Shown here: one piece after another, positions 35,591 to 44,840 of the stretch
How the letters are laid out: each line of letters begins with the position of its first letter
Numbering within the stretch: position 1 is the first letter of the stretch
DNA from: Streptomyces antimycoticus
GTDB lineage: Bacteria; Actinomycetota; Actinomycetes; Streptomycetales; Streptomycetaceae
Length of the DNA: 64,000 nt
Assembly (NCBI RefSeq): GCF_005405925.1
Contig: NZ_BJHV01000001.1
Span: 8,742,001 to 8,806,000, forward strand
Direction of reading: 5' to 3'
Made by a program: the position numbers and the translations under genes
Notes under the pieces: model-generated
Databases searched by the model: none
What the model was told of the DNA's origin: nothing
The model's input: the letters and a program-made list of their open reading frames with translations, nothing else

Positions 35591-36028
35591 ATGACCGCAT
35601 CCCAGACTCCGACCACTGCCGAGGAGCTGCGCGGTGCCGGCCTGCGGGTGACGGCCGCCCGTGTCGCGCTGCTCGAAACCGTCCGGGACGGTGATCACCT
35701 CGGTGTCGAGGCGATCGCCTCCGGGGTACGCGATCGCGTCGGCCACATCTCCCTTCAGGCCGTGTACGAGGCCCTCCACGCGATGACCGCGGCGGGCCTC
35801 GTACGCCGCATCGAACCGGCCGGCAACCCCGTCCGGTTCGAAGGACGCGTCGGCGACAACCACCACCACGTCGTGTGCCGGTCGTGTGGTGCCGTCGCCG
35901 ACGTGGACTGTGCCGCCGGTGAGGCGCCCTGCCTGACCGCGTCCGACGACCACGGCTTCTCGATCGACGAGGCCGAGGTCATCTACTGGGGCCTGTGCTC
36001 CGACTGTTCCACCGCCACGAGTTCCTGA
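35591..36028 (+). CDS. furA: Fur-family regulator FurA/CatR
   Basis: A 145-residue Fur-type repressor directly upstream of katG, the arrangement known from Streptomyces and mycobacteria, where FurA represses katG and itself and is relieved by peroxide. The winged helix covers LRVTAARVALLETV and ISLQAVYEALHAM. The metal sites are visible as DNHHHVVCRSCG and the C-terminal CSDC. The ATG at 35591 is chosen on family length; another at 35570 would add seven residues, and neither has a strong ribosome site. The AT-rich stretch around 35528-35560 (AGACTTTAATACC) is the probable promoter and FurA-binding region. Confidence 0.93.
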   Translation: MTASQTPTTAEELRGAGLRVTAARVALLETVRDGDHLGVEAIASGVRDRVGHISLQAVYEALHAMTAAGLVRRIEPAGNPVRFEGRVGDNHHHVVCRSCGAVADVDCAAGEAPCLTASDDHGFSIDEAEVIYWGLCSDCSTATSS

Positions 36029-36061
36029 GCACCATGATCCGCCCAGCTTGGAAGGATTCCC

Positions 36062-38289
<2,228 letters not shown>

Positions 38290-38303
38290 CACATCTGAGC
38301 ACG

Positions 38304-38343
38304 ACGTCCAGGCCGGCCCGCACGGGCCGGCCTGGACGTTTTT
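38304..38343 (+). terminator. Strong intrinsic terminator after katG
   Basis: A perfect 16-bp stem (left arm ACGTCCAGGCCGGCCC, loop GCAC) is followed directly by a run of T. It starts 14 bp after the katG stop and is the clearest terminator in the window. Confidence 0.9.
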
Positions 38344-38421
38344 CCGCCCGAAGCTCACTCCGGCGTTCAGCCCGAAGGTCAGCCCGAACAGGGCCACCGA
38401 CACACTTTGCCAGCTCTTTAC

Positions 38422-38446
38422 AACGCGCCGCGCCGCTGCCTCGTCT
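38422..38446 (+). promoter_or_regulatory. ECF-sigma-type promoter of the sortase unit
   Basis: AACG at 38422-38425 and GTCT at 38443-38446 are 17 bp apart, the same geometry as at 30055-30079. The start of the secreted-protein gene is about 60 bp downstream. The ECF factor encoded at 39591 in the same unit could recognise it, giving autoregulation. Confidence 0.45.
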
Positions 38447-38507
38447 CTCCGCTCGATCCGTAACTCGCCCGCCGCACAGCGGGCGGACCGACGAAAGAGA
38501 GCGATTC

Positions 38508-38918
38508 ATGCGCCGAACTGTCCTCAGCGCGATGACACTCGCGTGCGCCGCCGTCCTGGTGAGCACCGCGCCCGCGTTCGCCGACGAGAAGACCCCGGCC
38601 CCCCGCGACCCCTCGTCCGCCGCGGCCCCCGCCCAGAGCGCGGAGCCCACCCGCGGCCCGGCCGCCAGCCCGGTCCCGAGCCAGCAGCGGACCCGGCCGG
38701 GCGCCGCCACCCCGGCCCCGAAGGAGGAGCCGACCAAGACGCGGGACCGCGGCCAGGTCGGCGTCATCCCGAGGGGCGCGCCCAACACCGGGGTGACGGC
38801 CACGTCCTCCGGCTCCGGCACCGAGGGCGAACTGATCGGCGGGGGCGCCGCCGCGGCGCTCGTCGCGGGCGGCGCGGCGGTCTTCGTCGTCCGTCGCCGG
38901 CGGGCGACCGGGGCATGA
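38508..38918 (+). CDS. Secreted protein with a sortase-like C-terminal sorting signal
   Basis: A 136-residue protein. The signal peptide (MRRTVLSAMTLACAAVLVST, cleavage near AFA) is followed by a Pro/Ala/Thr-rich extended region. The C-terminus has GAPNTG, a hydrophobic helix (LIGGGAAAALVAGGAAVFVV) and RRRR. This motif/helix/basic-tail order is that of sortase substrates, although the motif is not the LPxTG or LAxTG form. It overlaps the class F sortase gene by ATGA, so it is the obvious candidate substrate. GAAAGAGA precedes the ATG. Confidence 0.8.
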   Translation: MRRTVLSAMTLACAAVLVSTAPAFADEKTPAPRDPSSAAAPAQSAEPTRGPAASPVPSQQRTRPGAATPAPKEEPTKTRDRGQVGVIPRGAPNTGVTATSSGSGTEGELIGGGAAAALVAGGAAVFVVRRRRATGA

Positions 38919-39529
38919 CCCCGTTCTCCAGGCGCGCGTTCGCCACGGCGGCGATGGGCTCGCTGCTCGTGGGCTGCGGCGGCCACCCGGCCCGGCAGAC
39001 CACGGCCGGGCCAGGTTCCGGGAGGACGCCACCGCCTTCCCCGACCCCCGTGAAGGCGGCGCGTCCCCTGCGGCGTTCGGTCCCGGTCCGGCTGCGGATC
39101 CCGGCCATCGGCGTCGACACCCCGGTCATGCGGCTGGGGCTGGCGCCGGACGGAAGTGTGCGGGTGCCGCCGGTCACGGAGCACGACCAGGCGGGCTGGT
39201 ACCGGCACTCGCCGACACCGGGGCAGGTCGGCCCGTCGGTCATCCTCGGCCATGTCACGGTCGGCGCCTACGGTGACGGGGTCTTCCGGCACCTCGCGCG
39301 GCTGCGCCGGGGCGAGAGGGTCGTGGCGCGCCTGGAGAACGGCACGTCGGCGGAGTTCGTCATCACCGCCGTACGGACGGTGGCCAAGGCGGACTTCCCG
39401 GCGGACGACGTCTACGGGGACGTGGACCGACCGGAGTTGCGGCTGATCACCTGTGGCGGCCCGCGCTCCGGCGACGGCTACCTCGACAACGTGATCGCCT
39501 TCGCCGCACTCACCTCCGCCGGCTCCTGA
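38915..39529 (+). CDS. Class F sortase
   Basis: A 204-residue transpeptidase of the actinobacterial class F group. The catalytic triad is visible: His113 in VILGHVT, Cys180 in RLITCGG, Arg184 in GPR. The N-terminus carries a twin-arginine SRRAF and a lipobox-like LLVGC, so it may be held as a lipoprotein instead of by a helix. It would cleave the sorting signal of the preceding protein and join it to an amino acceptor outside the cell. ATGA overlap upstream and the ECF sigma gene 61 bp downstream make this a substrate/sortase/sigma unit. Confidence 0.9.
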   Translation: MTPFSRRAFATAAMGSLLVGCGGHPARQTTAGPGSGRTPPPSPTPVKAARPLRRSVPVRLRIPAIGVDTPVMRLGLAPDGSVRVPPVTEHDQAGWYRHSPTPGQVGPSVILGHVTVGAYGDGVFRHLARLRRGERVVARLENGTSAEFVITAVRTVAKADFPADDVYGDVDRPELRLITCGGPRSGDGYLDNVIAFAALTSAGS

Positions 39530-39590
39530 CCCACCCCTGGATCCCGGGCCCACGGAACCCACACCGGCGGCCCGGGGTCTTCCCCTCCGA

Positions 39591-40106
39591 GTGCCATCAC
39601 GACCATGGAGTGCGTTGAAACGGTCCCGTGACAGGGCGGCGTCCGAGCTGTTCGCCGCCCTCTACCCACGCCTCGCCGGCTGGTGCCGCCGGCTCGTCGA
39701 CGACGACGAGACGGCGCATGAGATCGCCTCCGAGGCGTTCACCCGGCTCTGGGCCCGCTGGACGTCCGTGGAGGAGCCCCGTGGCTTCCTCTACGTCACC
39801 GCGGCCAATCTCGTCCGGGACCACTGGCGCAAGATGGAGCGCGAGCGCAAGGCCATGCGCCGGGCCACCTCCGAAGCCGCCCTCCGCCCGCACGCCGAAC
39901 AGTCCGACCCGTCGGTACGCCTGCTCGTACAGTCGCTGCCGGAACGACTGCGCGTTCCGATCCTGCTGCACTACTACGCTGACATGCCGATCCGGGAGGT
40001 GTCCGTACTGACCGGACGCAAGGAAGGAACCGTCAAGGCCGACCTCCACGCGGCCAGAGAACTGCTCCGCGTCCACCTGAGGAGAAGCCTTGACCCCACA
40101 CTTTGA
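39591..40106 (+). CDS. ECF-type RNA polymerase sigma factor
   Basis: This 171-residue protein has region 2 (ELFAALYPRLAGWCRRLVDD, ASEAFTRLWARW, ANLVRDHWRK) and region 4 (LPERLRVPILLHYYADMP, GRKEGTVKADLHAARELL). It has no extra C-terminal domain. The GTG at 39591 lacks a ribosome site. A TTG at 39615 with GGAG 4 bp upstream may be the true start. The following membrane protein gene overlaps by 17 bp from a TTG start, the usual place of a cognate anti-sigma or effector. It may drive the promoters at 38422 and 30055. Confidence 0.9.
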   Translation: MPSRPWSALKRSRDRAASELFAALYPRLAGWCRRLVDDDETAHEIASEAFTRLWARWTSVEEPRGFLYVTAANLVRDHWRKMERERKAMRRATSEAALRPHAEQSDPSVRLLVQSLPERLRVPILLHYYADMPIREVSVLTGRKEGTVKADLHAARELLRVHLRRSLDPTL

Positions 40107-40606
40107 CGAGGGCCCGGAGCGCGAACCCGACGACCCCCTCGCGGTGATCCTGCGGCCCGCCTCCGACTACCTCGGCCCGCCCCCGGCCGGTACGAGGCGA
40201 TCCGCCGCGCCGCGGCCCGCCGCCGGCTGCTGCGCACCGCGGCCGGGGTCGGCGTGTCCTGCGCCGTCGCCGCCCTCATCGCGCTGCCGCTGCGTCTGAC
40301 GGCGCCCGAGACACCCGCGCGCCCGACGGTGCCGCTCGCCCCGCCGCCCGCGACGGGCCGTACGGCGCCCCCGCTCCCGTCGGCGTCCGCCGATCGTCCC
40401 TCGGCGTCGCCCACCCCGTCGGCGCCGTCCAAGACCCCCAGCCAGCGCGCCACGCGCGGGCCCCGAGGCGAGACGGCAGGTCCCCGGGACAGCGGGGACG
40501 TCCCCCGCGCGGGCGGCCCGTGGCACCGAGCTCCTCGGCGCGGGCCGAGCCGTCGGAGCGCCAGAGGGGCGCCCTCCCCACCCCCGACAGCGTCCGCCAG
40601 CCGTAG
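40090..40606 (+). pseudogene. Sigma-linked single-pass membrane protein, frame-disrupted
   Basis: TTG at 40090 has AGGAG 5 bp upstream, overlapping the sigma gene. The first about 31 residues (TPHFDEGPEREPDDPLAVIL) lose sense. The continuation one frame away reads GRYEAIRRAAARRRLLRTAA and then a membrane helix VSCAVAALIALPL. One extra C in the run at 40180-40184 joins them. The Pro/Ser/Thr-rich outer part runs past its likely end; one extra C at 40502-40506 would end it naturally at TAG 40604-40606, giving 172 residues. The topology suits an anti-sigma or sigma-coupled membrane protein, though no zinc-binding anti-sigma motif is seen. Confidence 0.6.
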
Positions 40607-40632
40607 GCGGCCCCCGAGCGGGGCCGCCTGGC

Positions 40633-42228
40633 TTACGCCTTGGAGCCGATGCCGGTCAGCGACCGGACTTCCATCTCCGCCTGCTTCTTGGAGTCCGAGG
40701 ACTCCTTGCTGAAGACCGTGCCGAGGAATCCGCAGAGGAAGGAGAGCGGAATCGACACCAGGCCGGGGTTGGTGAGGGGGAACCAGTGGAAGTCCATGCC
40801 CTTGATGACGGACGTGGAGCTGCCCGAGATCGCCGGCGAGAAGATGATGAGCACCAGGCCGGACCCCAGACCGCCGTAGATGCTCCACAGCGTCCCGGTC
40901 GTGTTGAACCGCTTCCAGAACAGTGTGTAGAGGATCGTCGGGAGATTGGCGGAGGCGGCGAGCGCCAGGGCCAACGACACCAGGAAGGCCACGTTCTGGC
41001 CGTTGGTGACGATGCCGCCGAGGATGGCCATGAAACCGATCACGAGCGCCGTCAGCCGCGCGACCCGGATCTCCGAGCGCGGGTCGGCCTTGCCGTTGCG
41101 GATCACGTTGGCGTACACGTCATGGGCGAACGAGGCCGAGGCGGCCAGGGTCAGCCCGGCCACCACCGCCAGGATCGTCGCGAAGGCCACCGCGGAGACG
41201 ACGCCCAGCAGCATCGCGCCGCCGATCTCGAAGGCGAGCAGGGGAGCGGCGGAGTTCTCGCCGCCCGGGGCGTTGACGATCCGGTCCGAGCCGACCAGCG
41301 CGGTGGCGCCGTACCCGACGATCAGGATCGACAGATAGAAGATGAACATCGACCAGGAGCACCAGACCACCGAACGCCGGGCCTCCCTGGCGTCGGGCAC
41401 GGTGTAGAAGCGCATCAGCACGTGCGGCAGGCTGGAGATGCCGAGGACCAGCGACAGGGAGAGCGAGACGAAGTCGAGCTTGGTCATCGCGTTCTCGCCG
41501 TACCAGCCACCGGGGTTGAGCAGTTCCCCGCCCAGCGGGCTGTTCTGCGCCGCTTGGTCGAGGATCGCCGAGAAGCTGAACCCGAACTTGCCGAGCAGGA
41601 ACACGCTCATGAAGGTCACGCAGATCAGCAGCAGGCCCGCCTTGATGATCTGCACCCAGGTCGTGCCCTTCATGCCGCCCACCAGGACGTAGAAGACCAT
41701 GACGAGGCCGACGCCGGTGATGATGAGGGCCTGCCCGCCCTTGCTGTGCACATTGAGCAGCAGGGCGATCAGACCACCCGCGCCGGCCATCTGGGCGAGC
41801 ATGTAGAAGAACGTGATCACCAGGGTGGAGTTGGCCGCCGCCGCGCGCACCGGGCGCTGCTTCATGCGGTAGGCCATCACATCGCCGACCGTGAACCGCC
41901 CGGTGTTGCGCAGCCGCTCCCCGACGAGCAGGAGCGCGACCAGCCACGCCACGAGCCACCCCACGGAGTAGAGGAACCCGTCGTAGCCGTGGACGGCGAT
42001 CGCCCCCGAGATGCCGAGGAACGAGGCCGCGGAGAGGAAGTCGCCGGACAGGGCGATGCCGTTCTGGACCCCGGTGAAGGCGCTGCCCGCGGCGTAGTAG
42101 TCGGAGGTCGTCGAGTTTCTGTTGGTGGCCTTGTAGACGACGAACAGCGTGATGATGACGAAAGCGAAGAAGACGCTCAGGTTGATTATCGGGCTGCCGG
42201 TCGTGCGGGCTGCGATCTGCAATGTCAT
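40633..42228 (-). CDS. actP: Cation/acetate symporter ActP (SSF family)
   Basis: A 531-residue sodium:solute symporter with about 13 membrane helices. Family segments include ASFLGISGAIAVHGYDGFLY, VGDVMAYRMKQRPVRAAAA and LPHVLMRFYTVPDAREARRS. ActP takes up acetate and related short monocarboxylates with a cation. The ATG at 42228 overlaps the stop of the DUF485 gene (ATGA), the conserved yjcH-actP pairing. An OFA-type carrier is divergently placed, so the region handles small organic acids. Confidence 0.92.
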   Translation of the reverse strand: MTLQIAARTTGSPIINLSVFFAFVIITLFVVYKATNRNSTTSDYYAAGSAFTGVQNGIALSGDFLSAASFLGISGAIAVHGYDGFLYSVGWLVAWLVALLLVGERLRNTGRFTVGDVMAYRMKQRPVRAAAANSTLVITFFYMLAQMAGAGGLIALLLNVHSKGGQALIITGVGLVMVFYVLVGGMKGTTWVQIIKAGLLLICVTFMSVFLLGKFGFSFSAILDQAAQNSPLGGELLNPGGWYGENAMTKLDFVSLSLSLVLGISSLPHVLMRFYTVPDAREARRSVVWCSWSMFIFYLSILIVGYGATALVGSDRIVNAPGGENSAAPLLAFEIGGAMLLGVVSAVAFATILAVVAGLTLAASASFAHDVYANVIRNGKADPRSEIRVARLTALVIGFMAILGGIVTNGQNVAFLVSLALALAASANLPTILYTLFWKRFNTTGTLWSIYGGLGSGLVLIIFSPAISGSSTSVIKGMDFHWFPLTNPGLVSIPLSFLCGFLGTVFSKESSDSKKQAEMEVRSLTGIGSKA

Positions 42229-42620
42229 TCCTTGCCGACTCCCGCCAGCTCGTGGATCGTGTCCACCTGCGGGTCAAGTTTCTTGCGCGCGAAGCGCCGG
42301 TACGTCAGGACGATCGCCATCGTCGTTACGAACTGCAGCAGGCCGAAGACGGTGCCGGTGTTGACCGCGCCGAACAGCTTGCGGCTCATGAAGTCGTGGT
42401 CATAGGCCGAGAAGAGCACGAAGGTCATGTACCAGCACAAGAAGAAGGCGCTCATCGGGAAGATGAACCAGAGCAGTCTCCTGCGGAGAAGTTTGAACTC
42501 CGGGCTCTGCTGAATCGCCTCGAAATCGGGCTCCCCGATGTCGTCACCGCGATCGGCGAACCCCGTTCCGGTGGCCCGCTCGGATGGCAAGGAAGCGGGC
42601 GGTCGCACCGATTTATTCAT
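42225..42620 (-). CDS. DUF485 membrane protein (YjcH-like)
   Basis: A 131-residue protein with two membrane helices (LLWFIFPMSAFFLCWYMTFV and VNTGTVFGLLQFVTTMAIV) and the DUF485 pattern SPEFKLLRRRL...YDHDFM. It is always found with ActP and is thought to be its accessory subunit. The ATG at 42620 has GGAGAAAACC upstream. It overlaps actP by ATGA. Confidence 0.92.
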   Translation of the reverse strand: MNKSVRPPASLPSERATGTGFADRGDDIGEPDFEAIQQSPEFKLLRRRLLWFIFPMSAFFLCWYMTFVLFSAYDHDFMSRKLFGAVNTGTVFGLLQFVTTMAIVLTYRRFARKKLDPQVDTIHELAGVGKE

Positions 42621-43159
42621 GGTTTTCTCCGGGGTGTTTCTGACGAGGCGTCGGTTCGGAGCGCCCGCGCTCGAGCGGTAGATGGTGAGGGGCGACCGGC
42701 GGGCCCTTGACGCGGCAAGTCTAGTGAGGCGCCGGACGCAGTCAACGCCGCCCCCTGCTCTCAGCGGTACAGGTGGGCGGGTGTCATGGTATGCATCGAG
42801 CTCCGGCGTCATCTCGAATATGGCGGGAGTGGTCGCTGAACCAGTACTTTGTCTCTCCTTCCCGTGTTGTCCATTTTGACTTGGTGTCAGGTTGACGGCG
42901 GCCGCTCAGGGTTGCGTCTTGAGGACATTTCGGGACCCGGCGTTGTGTCCCAAGTGTCGCCACTGGTAGAACCTCACCTCGGGTGGAACGTCCCGTCGTG
43001 CGTGAGCATGAGTGCTGTGAGCGTGCCGCTGTGCAGTGAGTCTGCCACTGGCATATGACGGCAGCCCCGCGCTCACCACTGCCTCCCCCGAGGTGTTTGG
43101 ATAGGTTCGGAAATGCAGTCTGCGGGGGTGTTCTCAAGAAGCCGGAGGTAGGTTGATCT
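42621..43159. other. Divergent intergenic region between the DUF485-actP and MFS units
   Basis: These 539 bp hold no convincing gene. They must carry both promoters. The part at 42850-43000 is less GC-rich than the surroundings. A TAGGTT hexamer at 43102-43107 is a possible -10 for the MFS gene, without a good -35. The MFS ribosome site GGAGGT is at 43144-43149. Confidence 0.4.
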
Positions 43160-44548
43160 GTGGGTTTCCTCGATCGCTCTCGCATCATCGCAGGGGCGGG
43201 GTGGAATCGTTGGCTGATTCCGCCGGCGGCGCTTGCGATCCACTTCTCCATCGGCCAGGCGTATGCCTGGAGCGTCTTTAAGATACCTCTGGAAGATTCC
43301 CTAGACATCTCCGGGACGGCTAGCGCCCTCCCGTTCCAGATCGGCATTCTGGTGCTCGGGCTCTCTGCCGCGTTCGGGGGGACGCTGGTCGAGAGAAAAG
43401 GCCCGCGCTGGGCCATGTTCGTCTCGCTCGTGGCCTTCTCCACCGGCTTCCTGGTCGCCGCCCTCGGCGTCGCCACGCGCAATTACTGGCTGGTGGTCCT
43501 CGGGTACGGCGGTATCGGCGGGGTCGGGCTCGGCATCGGGTACATCGCCCCGGTATCCACCTTGATGAAGTGGTTTCCCGACCGGCCGGGCATGGCCACC
43601 GGCACGGCGATCATGGGTTTCGGCGGCGGCGCGCTGATCGCCTCCCCCTGGTCGACGGAGATGCTCAAGGCGTTCGGCAGCGACACCAGCGGCATCGCGA
43701 AGACCTTCCTGGTGCACGGCCTGGCCTACGCCGCCTTCATGTCGCTGGGCGTGGTGCTGGTGCGGGTGCCGCCCGAGGGCTGGCGGCCGGCCGGCTGGAC
43801 GCCTGGCGACGACGCGGGGAAGCCGCTGGTCACCACCGCGAACGTCTCGGCGAAGAACGCGGTGCGCACGCCCCAGTTCTGGCTGCTCTGGATCGTGCTG
43901 TGCATGAACGTTACTGCTGGTATCGGGATCCTGGAGAAGGCAGCCCCGATGATCCAGGACTTCTTCCAGGACACGGCCAGCCCGGTGAGCGCGAGCGCCG
44001 CCACCGGCTTCGTCGCGCTGCTGTCCCTGGCCAACATGGCCGGTCGTTTCGTGTGGTCCTCGGTCTCCGACGTGGTCGGCCGGAAGAACATCTACCGCCT
44101 GTACCTGGGCGCCGGTGCCCTGCTCTACCTCACGATCATGCTCGAAAAGGACAGCAGCACCGCGCTGTTCGTCGCCTCGACCATGGTGATCCTGTCGTTC
44201 TACGGCGGCGGATTCGCCACCGTTCCGGCCTACCTCAAGGATCTCTTCGGCACCTACCAGGTCGGCGCGATCCACGGCCGGCTGCTGACCGCGTGGTCGG
44301 TCGCCGGAGTCGCCGGACCGCTCATCGTGGACTCCATCGCGGATTCCGCGCATGAGTCCGGGGACACCGGCCCGGCTCTCTACACCTTTTCGTTCACTCT
44401 CATGATGGGGCTGCTTGTCATCGGCTTCATCGCGAACGAGCTGGTGCGTCCGGTGAATCCGAAGTTCCATGAACCTGAGCCGGCGGCCCGGGCGGAGCCG
44501 GCGCCCCCGGAGGAAACCCCCGACCCCCTTCCGGCAGAGAGGCGGTAA
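43160..44548 (+). CDS. OFA-family MFS transporter (oxalate/formate antiporter-like)
   Basis: A 462-residue twelve-helix carrier. OFA features include IHFSIGQAYAWSVFKIPLE in helix 1, GTLVERKGPRWAMF after helix 2, GYGGIGGVGLGIGYIAPVSTL, and ANMAGRFVWSSVSDVVGRKN in the second half. OFA members exchange or import oxalate, formate and related monocarboxylates; the substrate cannot be fixed here. GTG start with GGAGGT 10 bp upstream. A 47-codon gene follows 4 bp after the stop and is probably its partner. Confidence 0.92.
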   Translation: MGFLDRSRIIAGAGWNRWLIPPAALAIHFSIGQAYAWSVFKIPLEDSLDISGTASALPFQIGILVLGLSAAFGGTLVERKGPRWAMFVSLVAFSTGFLVAALGVATRNYWLVVLGYGGIGGVGLGIGYIAPVSTLMKWFPDRPGMATGTAIMGFGGGALIASPWSTEMLKAFGSDTSGIAKTFLVHGLAYAAFMSLGVVLVRVPPEGWRPAGWTPGDDAGKPLVTTANVSAKNAVRTPQFWLLWIVLCMNVTAGIGILEKAAPMIQDFFQDTASPVSASAATGFVALLSLANMAGRFVWSSVSDVVGRKNIYRLYLGAGALLYLTIMLEKDSSTALFVASTMVILSFYGGGFATVPAYLKDLFGTYQVGAIHGRLLTAWSVAGVAGPLIVDSIADSAHESGDTGPALYTFSFTLMMGLLVIGFIANELVRPVNPKFHEPEPAARAEPAPPEETPDPLPAERR

Positions 44549-44552
44549 GCCG

Positions 44553-44696
44553 GTGACTGACGCAGACAGCCCTTCGCCGGACGTGGCCAAGACGGGTTCT
44601 CCCGTGGTCATGGTCGTGGCATGGCTGTGGGTGGCTGTGCCGTTTCTGTACGGTCTTTACCAACTGGCCGAGAAGAGCAGCAAGTTGTTCGAGTAA
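44553..44696 (+). CDS. MFS transporter small subunit (47-residue membrane protein)
   Basis: GTG at 44553, preceded by GAGAGGCGG, opens a 47-residue frame ending in TAA. It has a short polar start (TDADSPSPDVAKTG), one membrane helix (PVVMVVAWLWVAVPFLYGLY) and the tail QLAEKSSKLFE. It is 4 bp after the OFA-type carrier gene. Short single-helix proteins encoded directly behind OFA carriers are known as putative small subunits. Its role, stability or gating of the carrier, is inferred. Confidence 0.75.
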   Translation: MTDADSPSPDVAKTGSPVVMVVAWLWVAVPFLYGLYQLAEKSSKLFE

Positions 44697-44702
44697 AGGC
44701 AG

Positions 44703-44774
44703 GCGCGCCGGCGCATCGCCGAAAGCGATGTACCGGCGCGCTGCCGGGCGTTCGACTTTCCCCAGCGGGGGAAA
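44703..44774 (+). terminator. Two successive hairpins after the MFS unit
   Basis: The first has outer arms GCGCGCCGG (44703-44711) and CCGGCGCGC (44733-44741), with inner arms CATCGC/GCGATG around CGAAA. The second is TTTCCCC (44757-44763) pairing with GGGGAAA (44768-44774). Together they should end transcription before the conservon, although no long T tract follows the first. Confidence 0.6.
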
Positions 44775-44840
44775 TCCCAGGAGAAACGGCATCGTGATAC
44801 ATCCCTGTGGGCAAGCCGGTCCGAGCGCGGAGGGCGCCTC

